Part shown: positions 43,045-52,179 of the stretch, one piece after another
Numbering within the stretch: position 1 is the stretch's first letter
Layout: each line of letters starts with the position of its first letter
Assembly: GCF_042665595.1 (NCBI RefSeq)
Contig: NZ_JBHTCT010000038.1
Coordinates: 168,431-232,430, forward strand
Direction of reading: 5' to 3'
DNA length: 64,000 nt
Source of the DNA: Bhargavaea changchunensis
Lineage (GTDB): Bacteria > Bacillota > Bacilli > Bacillales_A > Planococcaceae
Position numbers and translations under genes: made by a program
Notes under the pieces: generated by a model
Told to the model about the DNA's origin: nothing
The model's input: only the letters and a program-made list of their open reading frames with translations
Databases searched by the model: none

Positions 43045-44496
43045 GTGGGGGCTATTGGCGGAACTGAATACCTGAAACGGATCAATCAGTTGAAGAACGA
43101 AGTGTGGCTGGATGGCAAAAAAGTTGAAGGGGTTATCTCTGAACATCCTGCCTTTAATGGGATACTTCAGGAAAAAGCGGCTCTGTACGATTTTCAGATA
43201 AACCCGAATCACAAAAGTGACATGACGTTCCCGTCACCTGACACCGGAAATCGGATCGGGCTGTCGTACATGCAGCCAAAAAGCATTGAGGATTTGATCA
43301 AACGCCGGAAAGCGATGGAACTGTGGGCAAAGCAAACGTCCGGAATGATGGGCAGAAGCCCTGATTACCTGAACACGGTATTAATGAGTTTTGCTTCTTC
43401 CGCCAGCTTTCTTGAGGGCAAGGAAAATTGCTTCCCGCAAAACCTGACCGCTTTTTATAAAACCGCCAGGGAAAAGGATTTGTCGTTCACTCATACGTTT
43501 ATCAGCCCACAGGTCAACCGCTCCCAGATCTATATTGAAAACAGCAAAGAACCCATCGCATTAAAGGTTGTAGATGTTAAGGATAATGGGATAGTTGTGA
43601 AAGGGGCACGCCTCCTTGCTACACAAGGCGGACTGACCGACGAAGTATTGGTTTTCAGTGTGGGCCGATTTTTATTTAATGAAGACGAGGCTTTTGCGTT
43701 CTCGATCCCCTCTAATACAAAGGGGTTACGGTTCATTTGCCGCGACACATTCATTGGAGGCTCCTCCCGTTTCGACCACCCCCTAAGTTCGCGATTTGAG
43801 GAAATCGATTCCATCGTCGTGTTCGACAATGTATTGGTTCCTTGGGATCGAGTGTTCTATTATAACAACGGCGAAGTGGCTGAAGAGTTTATTGTAAAAA
43901 GTTCTTTCCATGCGTTTGCCAAACATCAGGTCATCACGAGGCAGATTGTCAAAACGGAGTTCATCTTAGGCGTGGCACAATTACTGGTCGAAACCATCAA
44001 GGTTAATGATTATCAGCATATCCAGGAAAAAATAACTGAAATCATGATTGGTCTGGAAACGATGAGGGCGCTGCGGGAGAAAGCGGAAAACCACGCTTCC
44101 CTGGATGAATTTGGGGTCATGCGCCCCGATGTGATCCCATTGAATGCGGCCGGTGTGATCTTCCCCAAATTGTATCCCCGCTTCACAGAGATCGTCCAGA
44201 TCATGGGGGCCAGCGGAATGATTACGTTGCCGACCGAAAACGCGTTTCAGTCGAGTATCAGAAAGGATCTTGATCTGTACCTTCAGGGGGCGACCAAGTC
44301 AGCAGAAGATCGGGTCAAAGTCTTCCGGCTGGCCTGGGATTTGACGATGAGTTCGTTCGGAACGAGGGAAACGCAATACGAACGCTACTTTTTTGGGGAC
44401 CCTGTCCGGCTCGCCAGCCAGTTCTATAAGGACTTTCCTAAAGATCCGTATGTAAATGCCGTCAGTGAATTTTTGCACCTGAACGATCATCAATAA
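43045..44496 (+). CDS. 4-hydroxyphenylacetate 3-hydroxylase-type FADH2 monooxygenase (HpaB family)
   Basis: Acyl-CoA-dehydrogenase-fold hydroxylase using free reduced flavin, ~483 residues. Family features include the N-terminal GGTEYLKRINQLKNEVWLDGKKVEGV followed by HPAF, the FTHTFISPQVNRS segment, KVVDVKDNGIVVKGARLLATQGG and the flavin-loop region VPWDRVFYY. GTG 43045 is favoured because GGAG lies 7 nt upstream; ATG 43024 lacks one. It is followed by an unknown gene and an FNR-type reductase that could supply electrons. Base composition is lower in GC than neighbouring core genes, hinting at acquisition. Aromatic substrate unknown. Confidence 0.87.
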   Translation: MGAIGGTEYLKRINQLKNEVWLDGKKVEGVISEHPAFNGILQEKAALYDFQINPNHKSDMTFPSPDTGNRIGLSYMQPKSIEDLIKRRKAMELWAKQTSGMMGRSPDYLNTVLMSFASSASFLEGKENCFPQNLTAFYKTAREKDLSFTHTFISPQVNRSQIYIENSKEPIALKVVDVKDNGIVVKGARLLATQGGLTDEVLVFSVGRFLFNEDEAFAFSIPSNTKGLRFICRDTFIGGSSRFDHPLSSRFEEIDSIVVFDNVLVPWDRVFYYNNGEVAEEFIVKSSFHAFAKHQVITRQIVKTEFILGVAQLLVETIKVNDYQHIQEKITEIMIGLETMRALREKAENHASLDEFGVMRPDVIPLNAAGVIFPKLYPRFTEIVQIMGASGMITLPTENAFQSSIRKDLDLYLQGATKSAEDRVKVFRLAWDLTMSSFGTRETQYERYFFGDPVRLASQFYKDFPKDPYVNAVSEFLHLNDHQ

Positions 44497-44514
44497 TCGG
44501 TTAAGGAGCGTCAA

Positions 44515-45006
44515 ATGACTAACTTTCATTCCTTTCAAGGAACGGTCACGGTGATCAGTGATTTTAATCCCGGCTTCAGTGAAGGGTGCAATAAATTATT
44601 TACACTGGAAAATGAAATGGGTACGATCGTGAATTTCATAGTCTCCCCCTCCACTTACTTCGTGGACCATGAAATCATTCGTGTGGGAGACCGCGTAACC
44701 GGCTATTTTAATGGAGACCTGCCGGTGATTCTGATCTACCCTCCCCAATATCAAGCGATTGTCATGGTCAGAGAGCAGCCGGATCAGAATATAAAAGTCG
44801 ATCACTTCGACGATCAGCTGCTTAGCAGCGATGGAGAATTAAAACTGAATTTGTCTCAATACACTCAACTCTTATTGACGAATGGTCAGCTCTTTACAAG
44901 ATACCCGGGAGGCCGGGACTTAATCGTATCGTATGGGCCCACGACCCGAGGTATCCCCGCCCAGACCACGCCGTACCGGATCATTATTTTGTGTTTGGAG
45001 TCATAA
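44515..45006 (+). CDS. Unknown protein downstream of HpaB-type hydroxylase
   Basis: A 163-residue soluble protein rich in beta strands. The N-terminal half (FQGTVTVISDFNPGFSEGCNKLFTLENEMGTIVNFIVSP, then VGDRVTGYFNGDLPVILIYPPQYQAIVM) looks like a small beta barrel, perhaps OB-like. I recall similar unannotated proteins in spore-formers but no named family. Separated by 18 nt from the hydroxylase and closed by a terminator, so the two are one transcription unit. Confidence 0.65.
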   Translation: MTNFHSFQGTVTVISDFNPGFSEGCNKLFTLENEMGTIVNFIVSPSTYFVDHEIIRVGDRVTGYFNGDLPVILIYPPQYQAIVMVREQPDQNIKVDHFDDQLLSSDGELKLNLSQYTQLLLTNGQLFTRYPGGRDLIVSYGPTTRGIPAQTTPYRIIILCLES

Positions 45007-45008
45007 CT

Positions 45009-45047
45009 ATCCCTCTGCGACCGCTCCCGGTTGCCGAGGGATTTTTC
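45009..45047 (+). terminator. Terminator of the HpaB unit
   Basis: ATCCCTC..GAGGGAT stem around an inner CCGCTCCCGG, followed by TTTTT. Confidence 0.75.
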
Positions 45048-45082
45048 CCACTTACCCTTTCTCTATTTCTGCGGTTCAATAA

Positions 45083-45111
45083 TTGAGAATAGTTATCAAC
45101 TGATGTATAGT
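45083..45111 (+). promoter_or_regulatory. SigA promoter of the FNR-type reductase with overlapping palindrome
   Basis: TTGAGA (45083-45088), 17-nt spacer, TATAGT (45106-45111). The palindrome TCAATAATTGA (45076-45086) overlaps the -35 and could be an operator. Confidence 0.65.
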
Positions 45112-45151
45112 AGCAGTAGCGATGCAGACCACAGTTAAAGGGGAAAAAACC

Positions 45152-45868
45152 GTGCAAATATACTGGACCAAAATCAACCGGATCATTGATGAAACACCCG
45201 AGGTCAAAACCTATATGCTCGACCTCCCGGAAGGCTTTACGTGGGAAGAAGGTTCCCACACCCACCTCGGGCTGAAGGGCTTCAATGCCGGTGACAAGCC
45301 GAACAAAAGCCTCGTTCGCCACATGTCCATCTCCACGTTGCCGCACGAAGAGTCACTCGGGATTACTACACGCATCCGGGAGCAATGCTCAGAGTACAAA
45401 TCAATTCTGAGAAACCTCAAAGCCGGCGATGAAGTCGCCTTGTTTAAGACGTATTCGAATGTTCCGCTCAAACGGGAAAACAAAAACGTTTACCTGCTGT
45501 CATCCGGTGTAGGCCTGGCCACCTTCAGACCGCTTGTGCTTGAATACCTCGAGCGAGCTGACAACGTCAGCCGGATCCATTCCCTCAACATCGATTCAAC
45601 AAAGGACTTCTTATTCACGGATGTCTTTGAATCTGCACCAGATAAAAAGTTCACGGCACAGTTCGTTGACCGGCGTGAAAACTACTATGAAGAAGTCAAG
45701 AAGCTGGCAGCCGACCAGGATGGGCTCTTCTATATTGTCGGCAGCGATGAGTTCCTTTCACAAAACATTGACGTCTTGCGGGCACAGGGCATCCAGCAGG
45801 AACAGATCATGCTGGATAAACGGGAAAAAGGCCGGACAGCGTTTTTCCCAGATCAATTGTCGGTTTAA
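45152..45868 (+). CDS. Ferredoxin-NADP reductase-like flavoprotein
   Basis: FNR-superfamily electron transfer protein of 238 residues: flavin-binding motif RHMSIST (RxxS type) in the N-terminal barrel, then the pyridine-nucleotide domain with SSGVGLATFRPL and the C-terminal IVGSDEFL and ERGRT-like KREKGRTAFF segments. No [2Fe-2S] domain is attached. GTG 45152 has AAAGGGG 8 nt upstream. It could serve the HpaB-type hydroxylase two genes upstream, although it has its own promoter. Confidence 0.83.
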   Translation: MQIYWTKINRIIDETPEVKTYMLDLPEGFTWEEGSHTHLGLKGFNAGDKPNKSLVRHMSISTLPHEESLGITTRIREQCSEYKSILRNLKAGDEVALFKTYSNVPLKRENKNVYLLSSGVGLATFRPLVLEYLERADNVSRIHSLNIDSTKDFLFTDVFESAPDKKFTAQFVDRRENYYEEVKKLAADQDGLFYIVGSDEFLSQNIDVLRAQGIQQEQIMLDKREKGRTAFFPDQLSV

Positions 45869-45880
45869 TAGACCCACGGA

Positions 45881-45922
45881 AAAAGGCCTCTCACCATTCA
45901 GCAAATGGTTGAGAGGCCTTTT
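45881..45922. terminator. Dispersed hairpin repeat, copy 1 (bidirectional terminator)
   Basis: AAAAAGGCCTCTCACCATT and AATGGTTGAGAGGCCTTTT around CAGCA, between the FNR gene and the TPR gene. Nearly the same hairpin recurs at 50480 and 53540. Confidence 0.88.
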
Positions 45923-45925
45923 ACT

Positions 45926-48900
45926 TCACCCTTCCCTTACGAGAGGAAAATGCCCGGCTTGCTTCAATGGTTCAAGATCTTCATCGTCAACCGACAATTC
46001 CAAGAATATTTCTTCTTCGTCCAGTTTGAACACTCTTTCCAGTTGCCCGGATGACTCTTCGTAACGTCCGAGCAATGATAGATAGCACGCCCGATTGTAT
46101 TGGAAGAACAGATCATCCGGATGAAGGGTAGTGGCATGCTCGATGCAGTGAAGCGCTTCATGCGTCTTGTCCTGCATCCGGTAAATGATTCCAAGCTCAT
46201 TCCAGGCATCGGGATCTTCCGGCGCCTGCTCGATCGCTTTCTTCATGGTCTGCTCTGCTTTTGGATATTGCTCCATTTCCGAATATATTTTACCCAGAAA
46301 GAAGTATGCATTCTCGGTCGCCGGATCGAGTTTTAAGCATTCCTGATAGGCGTCTTCAGCTTTCGGATAGTCTCCCTGCAGGAACAGGGAGAACCCAAGT
46401 TGGAATAAATATTCCGGTTCTTTTTGACGGCTTTGCAGCTGATCCAATAGAGACTGCGCCTTCAACAGATGCCGCTCCCGCTTCTTCTCACTGAATGTCT
46501 CCTGCTCATGGATATACAACAAAACAAGTTTATAGGCAAGGTCGTCATCCCAGTGATGAGAAAGGGCAGTTTCCAGGGTTTTGATTGCATCCCCGACAAG
46601 GAAGGCAGCCATGTAAAAGTCCGCGAACCAAACTGCGGCCTGGATATTCTCCCTGTCCTTTTGGATGGCAGTTTCATAAAGGTCGATTAAGACGCCCAAC
46701 TGCAGGGTGGTTTGTGCAGCTCCGATCCACTTTTTGAAAACCCCTTGTTTCTCGTTCTGCTCGGCCAGCAAAGGAACGACCACTTTTTCCAGAGCAGCGG
46801 CGCTGTACATCAAGGCCGTGCTGATTTCCTGTGCTGGGAGCTTCAGTGCCCCAAGCTGGTTTTTTAGCTTGCCCAATGATTTCCCGTGGAAGAATTCAAT
46901 AAGCGTTTCATAGAATTCCTGTTCGTCAGCATGATTTTCTATCAGCTGCAGCAGAAGCTTCCGGGCCTGCTTTTGTTCTCCTTTCCTGAACAGGAACTTG
47001 GCCTGCTGATGAAGCAGGTGGGGCATTTCCGGTGAAGCTTCCAATGCTTTGGCCAGATACTCTTCCTCCCGGTCCAATTGGCCAAGCTTCCCATAAATGG
47101 TTGCCATGCTATCGTACAGGAAGGCTTCATCAAACGTTTCCTTATCCAGACCTTGGATGTCGCTTACAAACTTCCGAAGCTGTTGCTGATCCATCAGGCC
47201 GGCAGCCATTTCCACCGGGATGGCATACGGATTGACCTTAAATGCTTCCAATAAATAATGAAGCTCTTCATGCTGATTCCCCGTTTTGTTCGAAACGGAA
47301 GCAAGGTCCAGGAAAGCCTGCTCATTGGAAGGATCCAGCTTTAGAACCCGTTTATAGTAGAGGATGGCCTGTTTATTGTCTTCCATCTTGAAATGGACAT
47401 CTCCCAGCCTGGACAATGTCTGAATCTCCTCTTTACGTTCCAGTGCCTCTTCCAAATACTTTTTTGCCTTTCCGTAATGGCCGCTATCCCCATAAAGGAC
47501 GCCCGCATGGAAGAGGAACAGGCGATCATCCTCTTTACCGTTGCGCTCATCTTCAAGAAATTTGATCCCTCTCCTGTAAGAAAGTGAATCCCGGATCAGT
47601 CCGGTATAGAGCTCGAGCGCTTCATGGAGGCTTGGTCCGGTCATCCGGATGCCTTCTTCAATGAAGGCAAGCCCCTCCTCCATGTATGTGCCCGGGTCCT
47701 CCGACTGGCCGGCAGCTTCACAGATCAAGTTCCCTCCATTAATCAGGAAATCATGACTGCCGCCGAACCGTTCCTTCAGTCCGTTCATGGTCATAAAGAA
47801 TTCATCGAGGTTTCCTTCTTCTTTGATCAGGTTCGCCAGGCTCAGCCATGCTTCCGGGTTCTCAGGCTCCTTCTCCGTCGCTTTTGTGTAATACGATCGG
47901 GCCATTTCAAGGTTCTTTGAACGTTCGCCAAGTTCCCCCATCTCTACAAGCAGCAGATAAGCGTTTCCTGTGGCTTCCAGACCTTTCCTAAGCGTTGCTT
48001 CACCCGCTCCGGCATCTTCATGAACCAGTTCATAAATGAGAGCGAGGTCCCGATAAGGCTGAGGATTGGCCGGTTCCAGGGAAATCGCGACTGAAAAGCC
48101 CCTTGCCGCTTGATGATACCTTTCTAGCCCCAGATCGCAGCAGGCTCTTTCATACCAGATATGGGCGCTGTTCTTTTTGATGCGGAGGGCTTTTGTAAAG
48201 TACTCCCTGGCTTCCTCATGCCGCCCCGCATTAAACAGGATCATGCCGTGATTGACAATCGCAAAGTCGTCAGAGCCATTGATATCAAGCGCAATTTCAG
48301 ATAGCCGCAGCCCTTCAGATAAATCCCCGGAATGGGAAACAGAAATCGCCTGGTATGACCAAAGACTGGAATCATCCGGTTCCAACTCGGCCGCCCTGCG
48401 GAACTCTCCCGCAGCTTGCTGAAACTCCCCTTTATCGGCGCTAAGCCTTCCCAACAGATACCAATAGGTTGAAATACGGGAGCCGCCTGTCATGCCCTCA
48501 AGCACGTTTCTCGCCAGATCCCCCTCATTTGCCTGGACATACGCCAATGCTGTAACCAGATCACGGTAGACAGAATCAGAAAGCGTCTGTTTCAGTACCT
48601 GAATCATGCCGTCCAGCATGTTTTTATCAGTCATGCGGGAAAGGTATTTTGCGCTATAGATCGCCACAATCGGATGTTCCATATGAACCCTGAGGAATTC
48701 AGTGTCTTCCAAGCTCAGCGGCTGGTCACAGTTTTCTGTTAGAAGCAGCATCCTGCCGGCAATCTCATGCTCGCTTTCATCCAGGAATTCAAGTTTGTCC
48801 TTCTCACTGACCGGCAGAACCGCCAACGACAATGCATGGTTATTTCCGAATTCCTTGTCCAACTCCTCATAATCCACGGTATGGACCTCGCGGAAATTCG

Positions 48901-50128
48901 GATCCTGCACGGTGAACACTTCAAGATGATCATCATATCCGGTAAGCACCTGGACGTGTGATTCAATCGGATAATCAATCGTAATCAGAACCCCCGCCCC
49001 AAGATCGATCAGCTTCTTATAGCGTTCTTCATTCCCGTGGAAAAGGACGCTGTGGTATCCTGTCTCCCTGAAGAAGCTGATCACTTTGGACACCTGGGAA
49101 CCGTTATTTTCAAAAATCGCTTCGGCTATTTCATCCTGGGTGATTTCTGCTGAAAACATGCTGAGGAGCATTTCAGCACTGGCCGGCAGACAGTAGTTGT
49201 AATTTTGGACAACTGGCCTGTAGGACAGTTGTTTCGCATGATGTGCTTTACTGCTGCTGAACCTCTTAAAGAGTGTGTCCTGCCGGAGTTCAGGATGAGC
49301 TGAGAGAAAATGCTCGAGTTCCCTCCAACTTTGTTCTATATATAAGCTGACCGCTTCGTAAAACCCGAACAGCTTGCGGTAGTCATGAAACGGGGAGATC
49401 TTATTGAGCACGGCAATGGTTTCCCGCATTCCTGGCCAATGTTTTTGCGCGTATAGAATCCTGATTTTTTCCGCCAGCAGCTTTGGACAGTACGGATACT
49501 CGTTCAGGCCTTCGTTAACGGCCAGTTCCGCTTTCCCGTAATCTCCACGCAAACTGTAATGCTGCGCGAGAACCGCATAAGCAATCTCACCGTTTTTCTC
49601 GTCCTGTTTTCCATCCTCCAGAAGCTGCACCGCTTCCGCCCATTCACCCCGGTAGAGATAATAATAAGACTCCCTGATCGCCATTGATTCTGTTGTCACT
49701 TCAGCGCATTTCTCCAGGTATTGACATCCCTCGTTGAATCGGCGCATCCGAATCAGAAGGTCGGCCATGTTGAAATACAGTTTTTCTGCTGTTTTGGCAG
49801 GCAGATCACTCTTCTCCAGCTTCTTTAGAAGCTCTTCAGCTTCAATCAGCTTGTTTTCATCGATCAATTCCTGGCAATACCAGATCAGTGTGTTCGGCGT
49901 CTTCAGCTTCCTGTGACTGTATCGGGCAACAATTCTGCCCCAGCGGCTCATCAATGCGGCGTCCATGATGGTCAGAATCTCCTGGATCGTTTCCTCGGGC
50001 TGATCCAGGAACTCCCGGATTGCAGAAAGCTTGACCGGCTCCGGCTTTTGGAAGGCTTCGGTAAATAGCTTTAAGGCATCCTGATATTGATGCGTATCAA
50101 GCAACTGGGTGATCTGTTTTGTGTTCAT
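45926..50128 (-). CDS. Giant TPR protein with embedded C39-like cysteine peptidase domain
   Basis: A 1400-residue soluble protein. Residues ~1-290 are degenerate helical (TPR/Sel1-like) repeats; ~303-440 is a papain-like C39 domain with Cys313 in NYCLPASAEMLL, His391 in ESHVQVLTGYDD and Asp409 in VQDPN; from ~545 to 1390 there are many tetratricopeptide repeats, with well-kept A-x-G/Y-P signatures such as WYERACCDLGLERYHQAARGFSVAISLEP. No signal peptide or TM segment. The catalytic trio is intact, so peptide cleavage or transpeptidation is possible. Monocistronic; lower GC than core genes. I know no named protein with this architecture. Confidence 0.85.
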   Translation of the reverse strand: MNTKQITQLLDTHQYQDALKLFTEAFQKPEPVKLSAIREFLDQPEETIQEILTIMDAALMSRWGRIVARYSHRKLKTPNTLIWYCQELIDENKLIEAEELLKKLEKSDLPAKTAEKLYFNMADLLIRMRRFNEGCQYLEKCAEVTTESMAIRESYYYLYRGEWAEAVQLLEDGKQDEKNGEIAYAVLAQHYSLRGDYGKAELAVNEGLNEYPYCPKLLAEKIRILYAQKHWPGMRETIAVLNKISPFHDYRKLFGFYEAVSLYIEQSWRELEHFLSAHPELRQDTLFKRFSSSKAHHAKQLSYRPVVQNYNYCLPASAEMLLSMFSAEITQDEIAEAIFENNGSQVSKVISFFRETGYHSVLFHGNEERYKKLIDLGAGVLITIDYPIESHVQVLTGYDDHLEVFTVQDPNFREVHTVDYEELDKEFGNNHALSLAVLPVSEKDKLEFLDESEHEIAGRMLLLTENCDQPLSLEDTEFLRVHMEHPIVAIYSAKYLSRMTDKNMLDGMIQVLKQTLSDSVYRDLVTALAYVQANEGDLARNVLEGMTGGSRISTYWYLLGRLSADKGEFQQAAGEFRRAAELEPDDSSLWSYQAISVSHSGDLSEGLRLSEIALDINGSDDFAIVNHGMILFNAGRHEEAREYFTKALRIKKNSAHIWYERACCDLGLERYHQAARGFSVAISLEPANPQPYRDLALIYELVHEDAGAGEATLRKGLEATGNAYLLLVEMGELGERSKNLEMARSYYTKATEKEPENPEAWLSLANLIKEEGNLDEFFMTMNGLKERFGGSHDFLINGGNLICEAAGQSEDPGTYMEEGLAFIEEGIRMTGPSLHEALELYTGLIRDSLSYRRGIKFLEDERNGKEDDRLFLFHAGVLYGDSGHYGKAKKYLEEALERKEEIQTLSRLGDVHFKMEDNKQAILYYKRVLKLDPSNEQAFLDLASVSNKTGNQHEELHYLLEAFKVNPYAIPVEMAAGLMDQQQLRKFVSDIQGLDKETFDEAFLYDSMATIYGKLGQLDREEEYLAKALEASPEMPHLLHQQAKFLFRKGEQKQARKLLLQLIENHADEQEFYETLIEFFHGKSLGKLKNQLGALKLPAQEISTALMYSAAALEKVVVPLLAEQNEKQGVFKKWIGAAQTTLQLGVLIDLYETAIQKDRENIQAAVWFADFYMAAFLVGDAIKTLETALSHHWDDDLAYKLVLLYIHEQETFSEKKRERHLLKAQSLLDQLQSRQKEPEYLFQLGFSLFLQGDYPKAEDAYQECLKLDPATENAYFFLGKIYSEMEQYPKAEQTMKKAIEQAPEDPDAWNELGIIYRMQDKTHEALHCIEHATTLHPDDLFFQYNRACYLSLLGRYEESSGQLERVFKLDEEEIFLELSVDDEDLEPLKQAGHFPLVREG

Positions 50129-50398
50129 CCTTGTCTCCTCGGTGTAAGCAATGTTTTTGTTTCAACACATTAACGCCTTTAGCGTTTAATTAGTGAGGAT
50201 TGCTTGGCCAAGCTGCAGGGCACGTATTGCCTGATGTAGCTCCCTTATTGGGTCACATATAACGCCGCTGTGACAGCATCAGAGATCATTTAGAAGTGTA
50301 TTGAACGGAAAATATCCATGTAATGATTTCAGGACTCTATAGTAAAAAATATATAATGAACTAACGAATTTTACCATCTTTTTTATTGATTGTTCCAA

Positions 50399-50449
50399 AG
50401 AAAAAACGTCTGAACCTATTTAAAATAGGCACGGACCAGAATACAGACG
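50399..50449 (-). terminator. Distal terminator-like hairpin upstream of the TPR gene
   Basis: CGTCTG (50407-50412) pairs with CAGACG (50444-50449), with an internal CCTATTT/AAATAGG stem and TTTTTTC on the minus strand. It lies behind the msrA terminator, so either a second terminator or the end of an unidentified short transcript. The rest of 50129-50398 is AT-rich with no gene that I can support. Confidence 0.6.
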
Positions 50450-50479
50450 ACTCTAAAGGACAGAAACCTAGACCATGGG

Positions 50480-50519
50480 AAAAGGCCTCTCACCATATAG
50501 CGAATGGTTAAGAGGCCTT
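50480..50519 (-). terminator. Dispersed hairpin repeat, copy 2 (msrA terminator)
   Basis: AAAAGGCCTCTCACCAT / ATGGTTAAGAGGCCTT hairpin 10 nt after the msrA stop; TTTTCCC follows on the minus strand. Homologous to 45881 and 53540, including the flanking TAGACC. Confidence 0.85.
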
Positions 50520-50528
50520 GGGCGTACA

Positions 50529-50999
50529 TCACCTATATTTATTTAATAATTCTTCCGGGAGATGACAATAATCGTTCGGATATCTGGCTAAGCGATCCTG
50601 ATGTTCTTCTGCGCTCCTCACATAGTTTGTTAGAGGCAATACTTCAACTACAATCTGTTCATCATCACTTCTCGAACGAAGATATGTCTTCGCTTCTTTT
50701 AAGTGTTCTTCCTTTTCACTATAGACGCCGGTTCTGTATTTCTCCCCGACATCCTGTCCCTGTTTATTCAAGCTGTACGGATCAATGATTTCAAAGAAAT
50801 ACCCCATCAATTCCCTAATGGTGACCACTGCCGGATCAAATCCTGTTTTGACACATTCGGCATAACCATCATAGTCGCCATCAGTTGTGTCAGATGCTCC
50901 ATTGGCCCTTCCCGCTTCTGTAAACTGAACTCCGGGCAGGGTCTTTATAAAAGCTTGTACTCCCCATAAACATCCCCCTGCAAAATATACGGTTTCCAT
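50529..50999 (-). CDS. msrA: Peptide-methionine (S)-S-oxide reductase
   Basis: Repairs methionine S-sulfoxide. The catalytic motif GGCLWG (usually GCFWG) sits at residues 9-14 with Cys10. The start ATG 50999 is set by AAGGGGGAG; a longer frame from 51035 has none. At 156 residues the protein has no MsrB fusion and lacks the C-terminal resolving cysteines seen in some members; a late cysteine (NDYCHLPE) may take that role. Stand-alone gene. Confidence 0.92.
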   Translation of the reverse strand: METVYFAGGCLWGVQAFIKTLPGVQFTEAGRANGASDTTDGDYDGYAECVKTGFDPAVVTIRELMGYFFEIIDPYSLNKQGQDVGEKYRTGVYSEKEEHLKEAKTYLRSRSDDEQIVVEVLPLTNYVRSAEEHQDRLARYPNDYCHLPEELLNKYR

Positions 51000-51311
51000 T
51001 TCGCTCTCCCCCTTATGCAGGAACTGACCACACACCCCAGACTGGGTTGTCTTACAAGTAATATCAAACTCTTCTAACTTCTTTCCTTATCCGATTATAA
51101 CAGAACAATCTAATGAAAAAAGGCTTCCCAATAGCCGTTAAAACCACTGAGAATCCCTTAGTGGATTAGAAACAGTCATCATTACAGATATTAAAATGCA
51201 TTTCAGTCCATTTACAATCCGATTAAGAATGGCTCAAAACGCTTTTTTTCCATTAGCGATGCATTATAATGCCAGGATAGACTTCTTGTCTGAGGAAGGG
51301 GATCGTTATTC

Positions 51312-52067
51312 ATGAAAAAAATAATGTCTATATTAATGACCAGCTTTTTGGCTGTTGTTTTAGCGGCATGCGGAGGTAATGAAGAAAGTAATAAAGTGAA
51401 AAATGATGATAAAGCAGTAACAGCGGAAGCCGATCAGCAGAAGCAAATGGAAGACATGCAAAAGAAACTGGAAGAACAGCAAATCGATGATAAGAAAACC
51501 GTTGCCGTCGTGAATGATGAAGAAATTCTCGGCAGCCAATACAATAACGCTTTAGCCTCTTCACAGGGTCAAATGCAGCAAATGGGACAAGACCCCACTT
51601 CAAAGGAAGCTGCAGAGCAAGTAAAGAAACAAACCCTTGATGGCTTGGTCGGACAAACTCTTCTTCTTCAGGAGGCCGATAAAAAAGGCTATCAGGCTTC
51701 AGAGTCAGACATCAATAAGAAACTGGACGAAGTAAAAGGACAATTTAAAACTGAAGAAGAATTCGAAGCAGCTCTTAAACAATCCGGAATGGATATGAAA
51801 TCACTTGAAGCACAAATATCCGAAGACATTCAACTTCAACAGTACATGGAAAAAGAAGTGCCGGTAGATGAAATCACCGATGAAGAAATTCAAACAACCT
51901 ACGATCAATATGCGGAACAAGGCAAGGCTGCGAATCAGGAAGTACCAAAACTAGAAGAGATGAAACCACAAATCGAACAATCCCTTCAACAGCAAAAACA
52001 GCAGGAACAACTCGTTCAGCAAGTTGAAAAGTTGAAGGAAAATGCGAAAATCGATATCAAGATATAA
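51312..52067 (+). CDS. SurA N-terminal-domain lipoprotein
   Basis: A 251-residue lipoprotein: signal peptide with lipobox LAAC (Cys20), a low-complexity Gln/Lys linker (~35-60), then a SurA/PrsA-type N-terminal chaperone domain (VAVVNDEEILGSQYNNALASS ... TLDGLVGQTLLLQEADKKGY). The parvulin PPIase domain of PrsA is missing and is replaced by a helical, Gln-rich tail. Likely an extracellular chaperone anchored in the membrane. A TATAAT -10 is visible at ~51265; GGAAGGGG precedes the ATG. The 51000-51264 stretch shows short hairpins but no gene. Confidence 0.83.
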   Translation: MKKIMSILMTSFLAVVLAACGGNEESNKVKNDDKAVTAEADQQKQMEDMQKKLEEQQIDDKKTVAVVNDEEILGSQYNNALASSQGQMQQMGQDPTSKEAAEQVKKQTLDGLVGQTLLLQEADKKGYQASESDINKKLDEVKGQFKTEEEFEAALKQSGMDMKSLEAQISEDIQLQQYMEKEVPVDEITDEEIQTTYDQYAEQGKAANQEVPKLEEMKPQIEQSLQQQKQQEQLVQQVEKLKENAKIDIKI

Positions 52068-52080
52068 AACACCAAGTAAA

Positions 52081-52117
52081 AAGAGGTCAGCCATTTTCCA
52101 TGGCTGACTTCTTTCAC
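52081..52117 (+). terminator. Terminator of the SurA-like lipoprotein gene
   Basis: GAGGTCAGCCAT / ATGGCTGACTTC stem followed by TTTCACTTT. Confidence 0.8.
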
Positions 52118-52179
52118 TTTGTCTTCCACAGCAGACCATGATGCCCTGTACGATTTCTCAAAAGCCAATACGCCATCGC

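Noticed and set aside
43045..50128. Genomic island with integrase
   Set aside because: GC seems lower here, but I found no integrase, tRNA attachment site or flanking direct repeat; only the dispersed hairpin repeat hints at mobility.
50129..50398. Possible small RNA gene upstream of the TPR gene
   Set aside because: AT-rich with promoter-like TATAAT-type words but no convincing full promoter or conserved structure.
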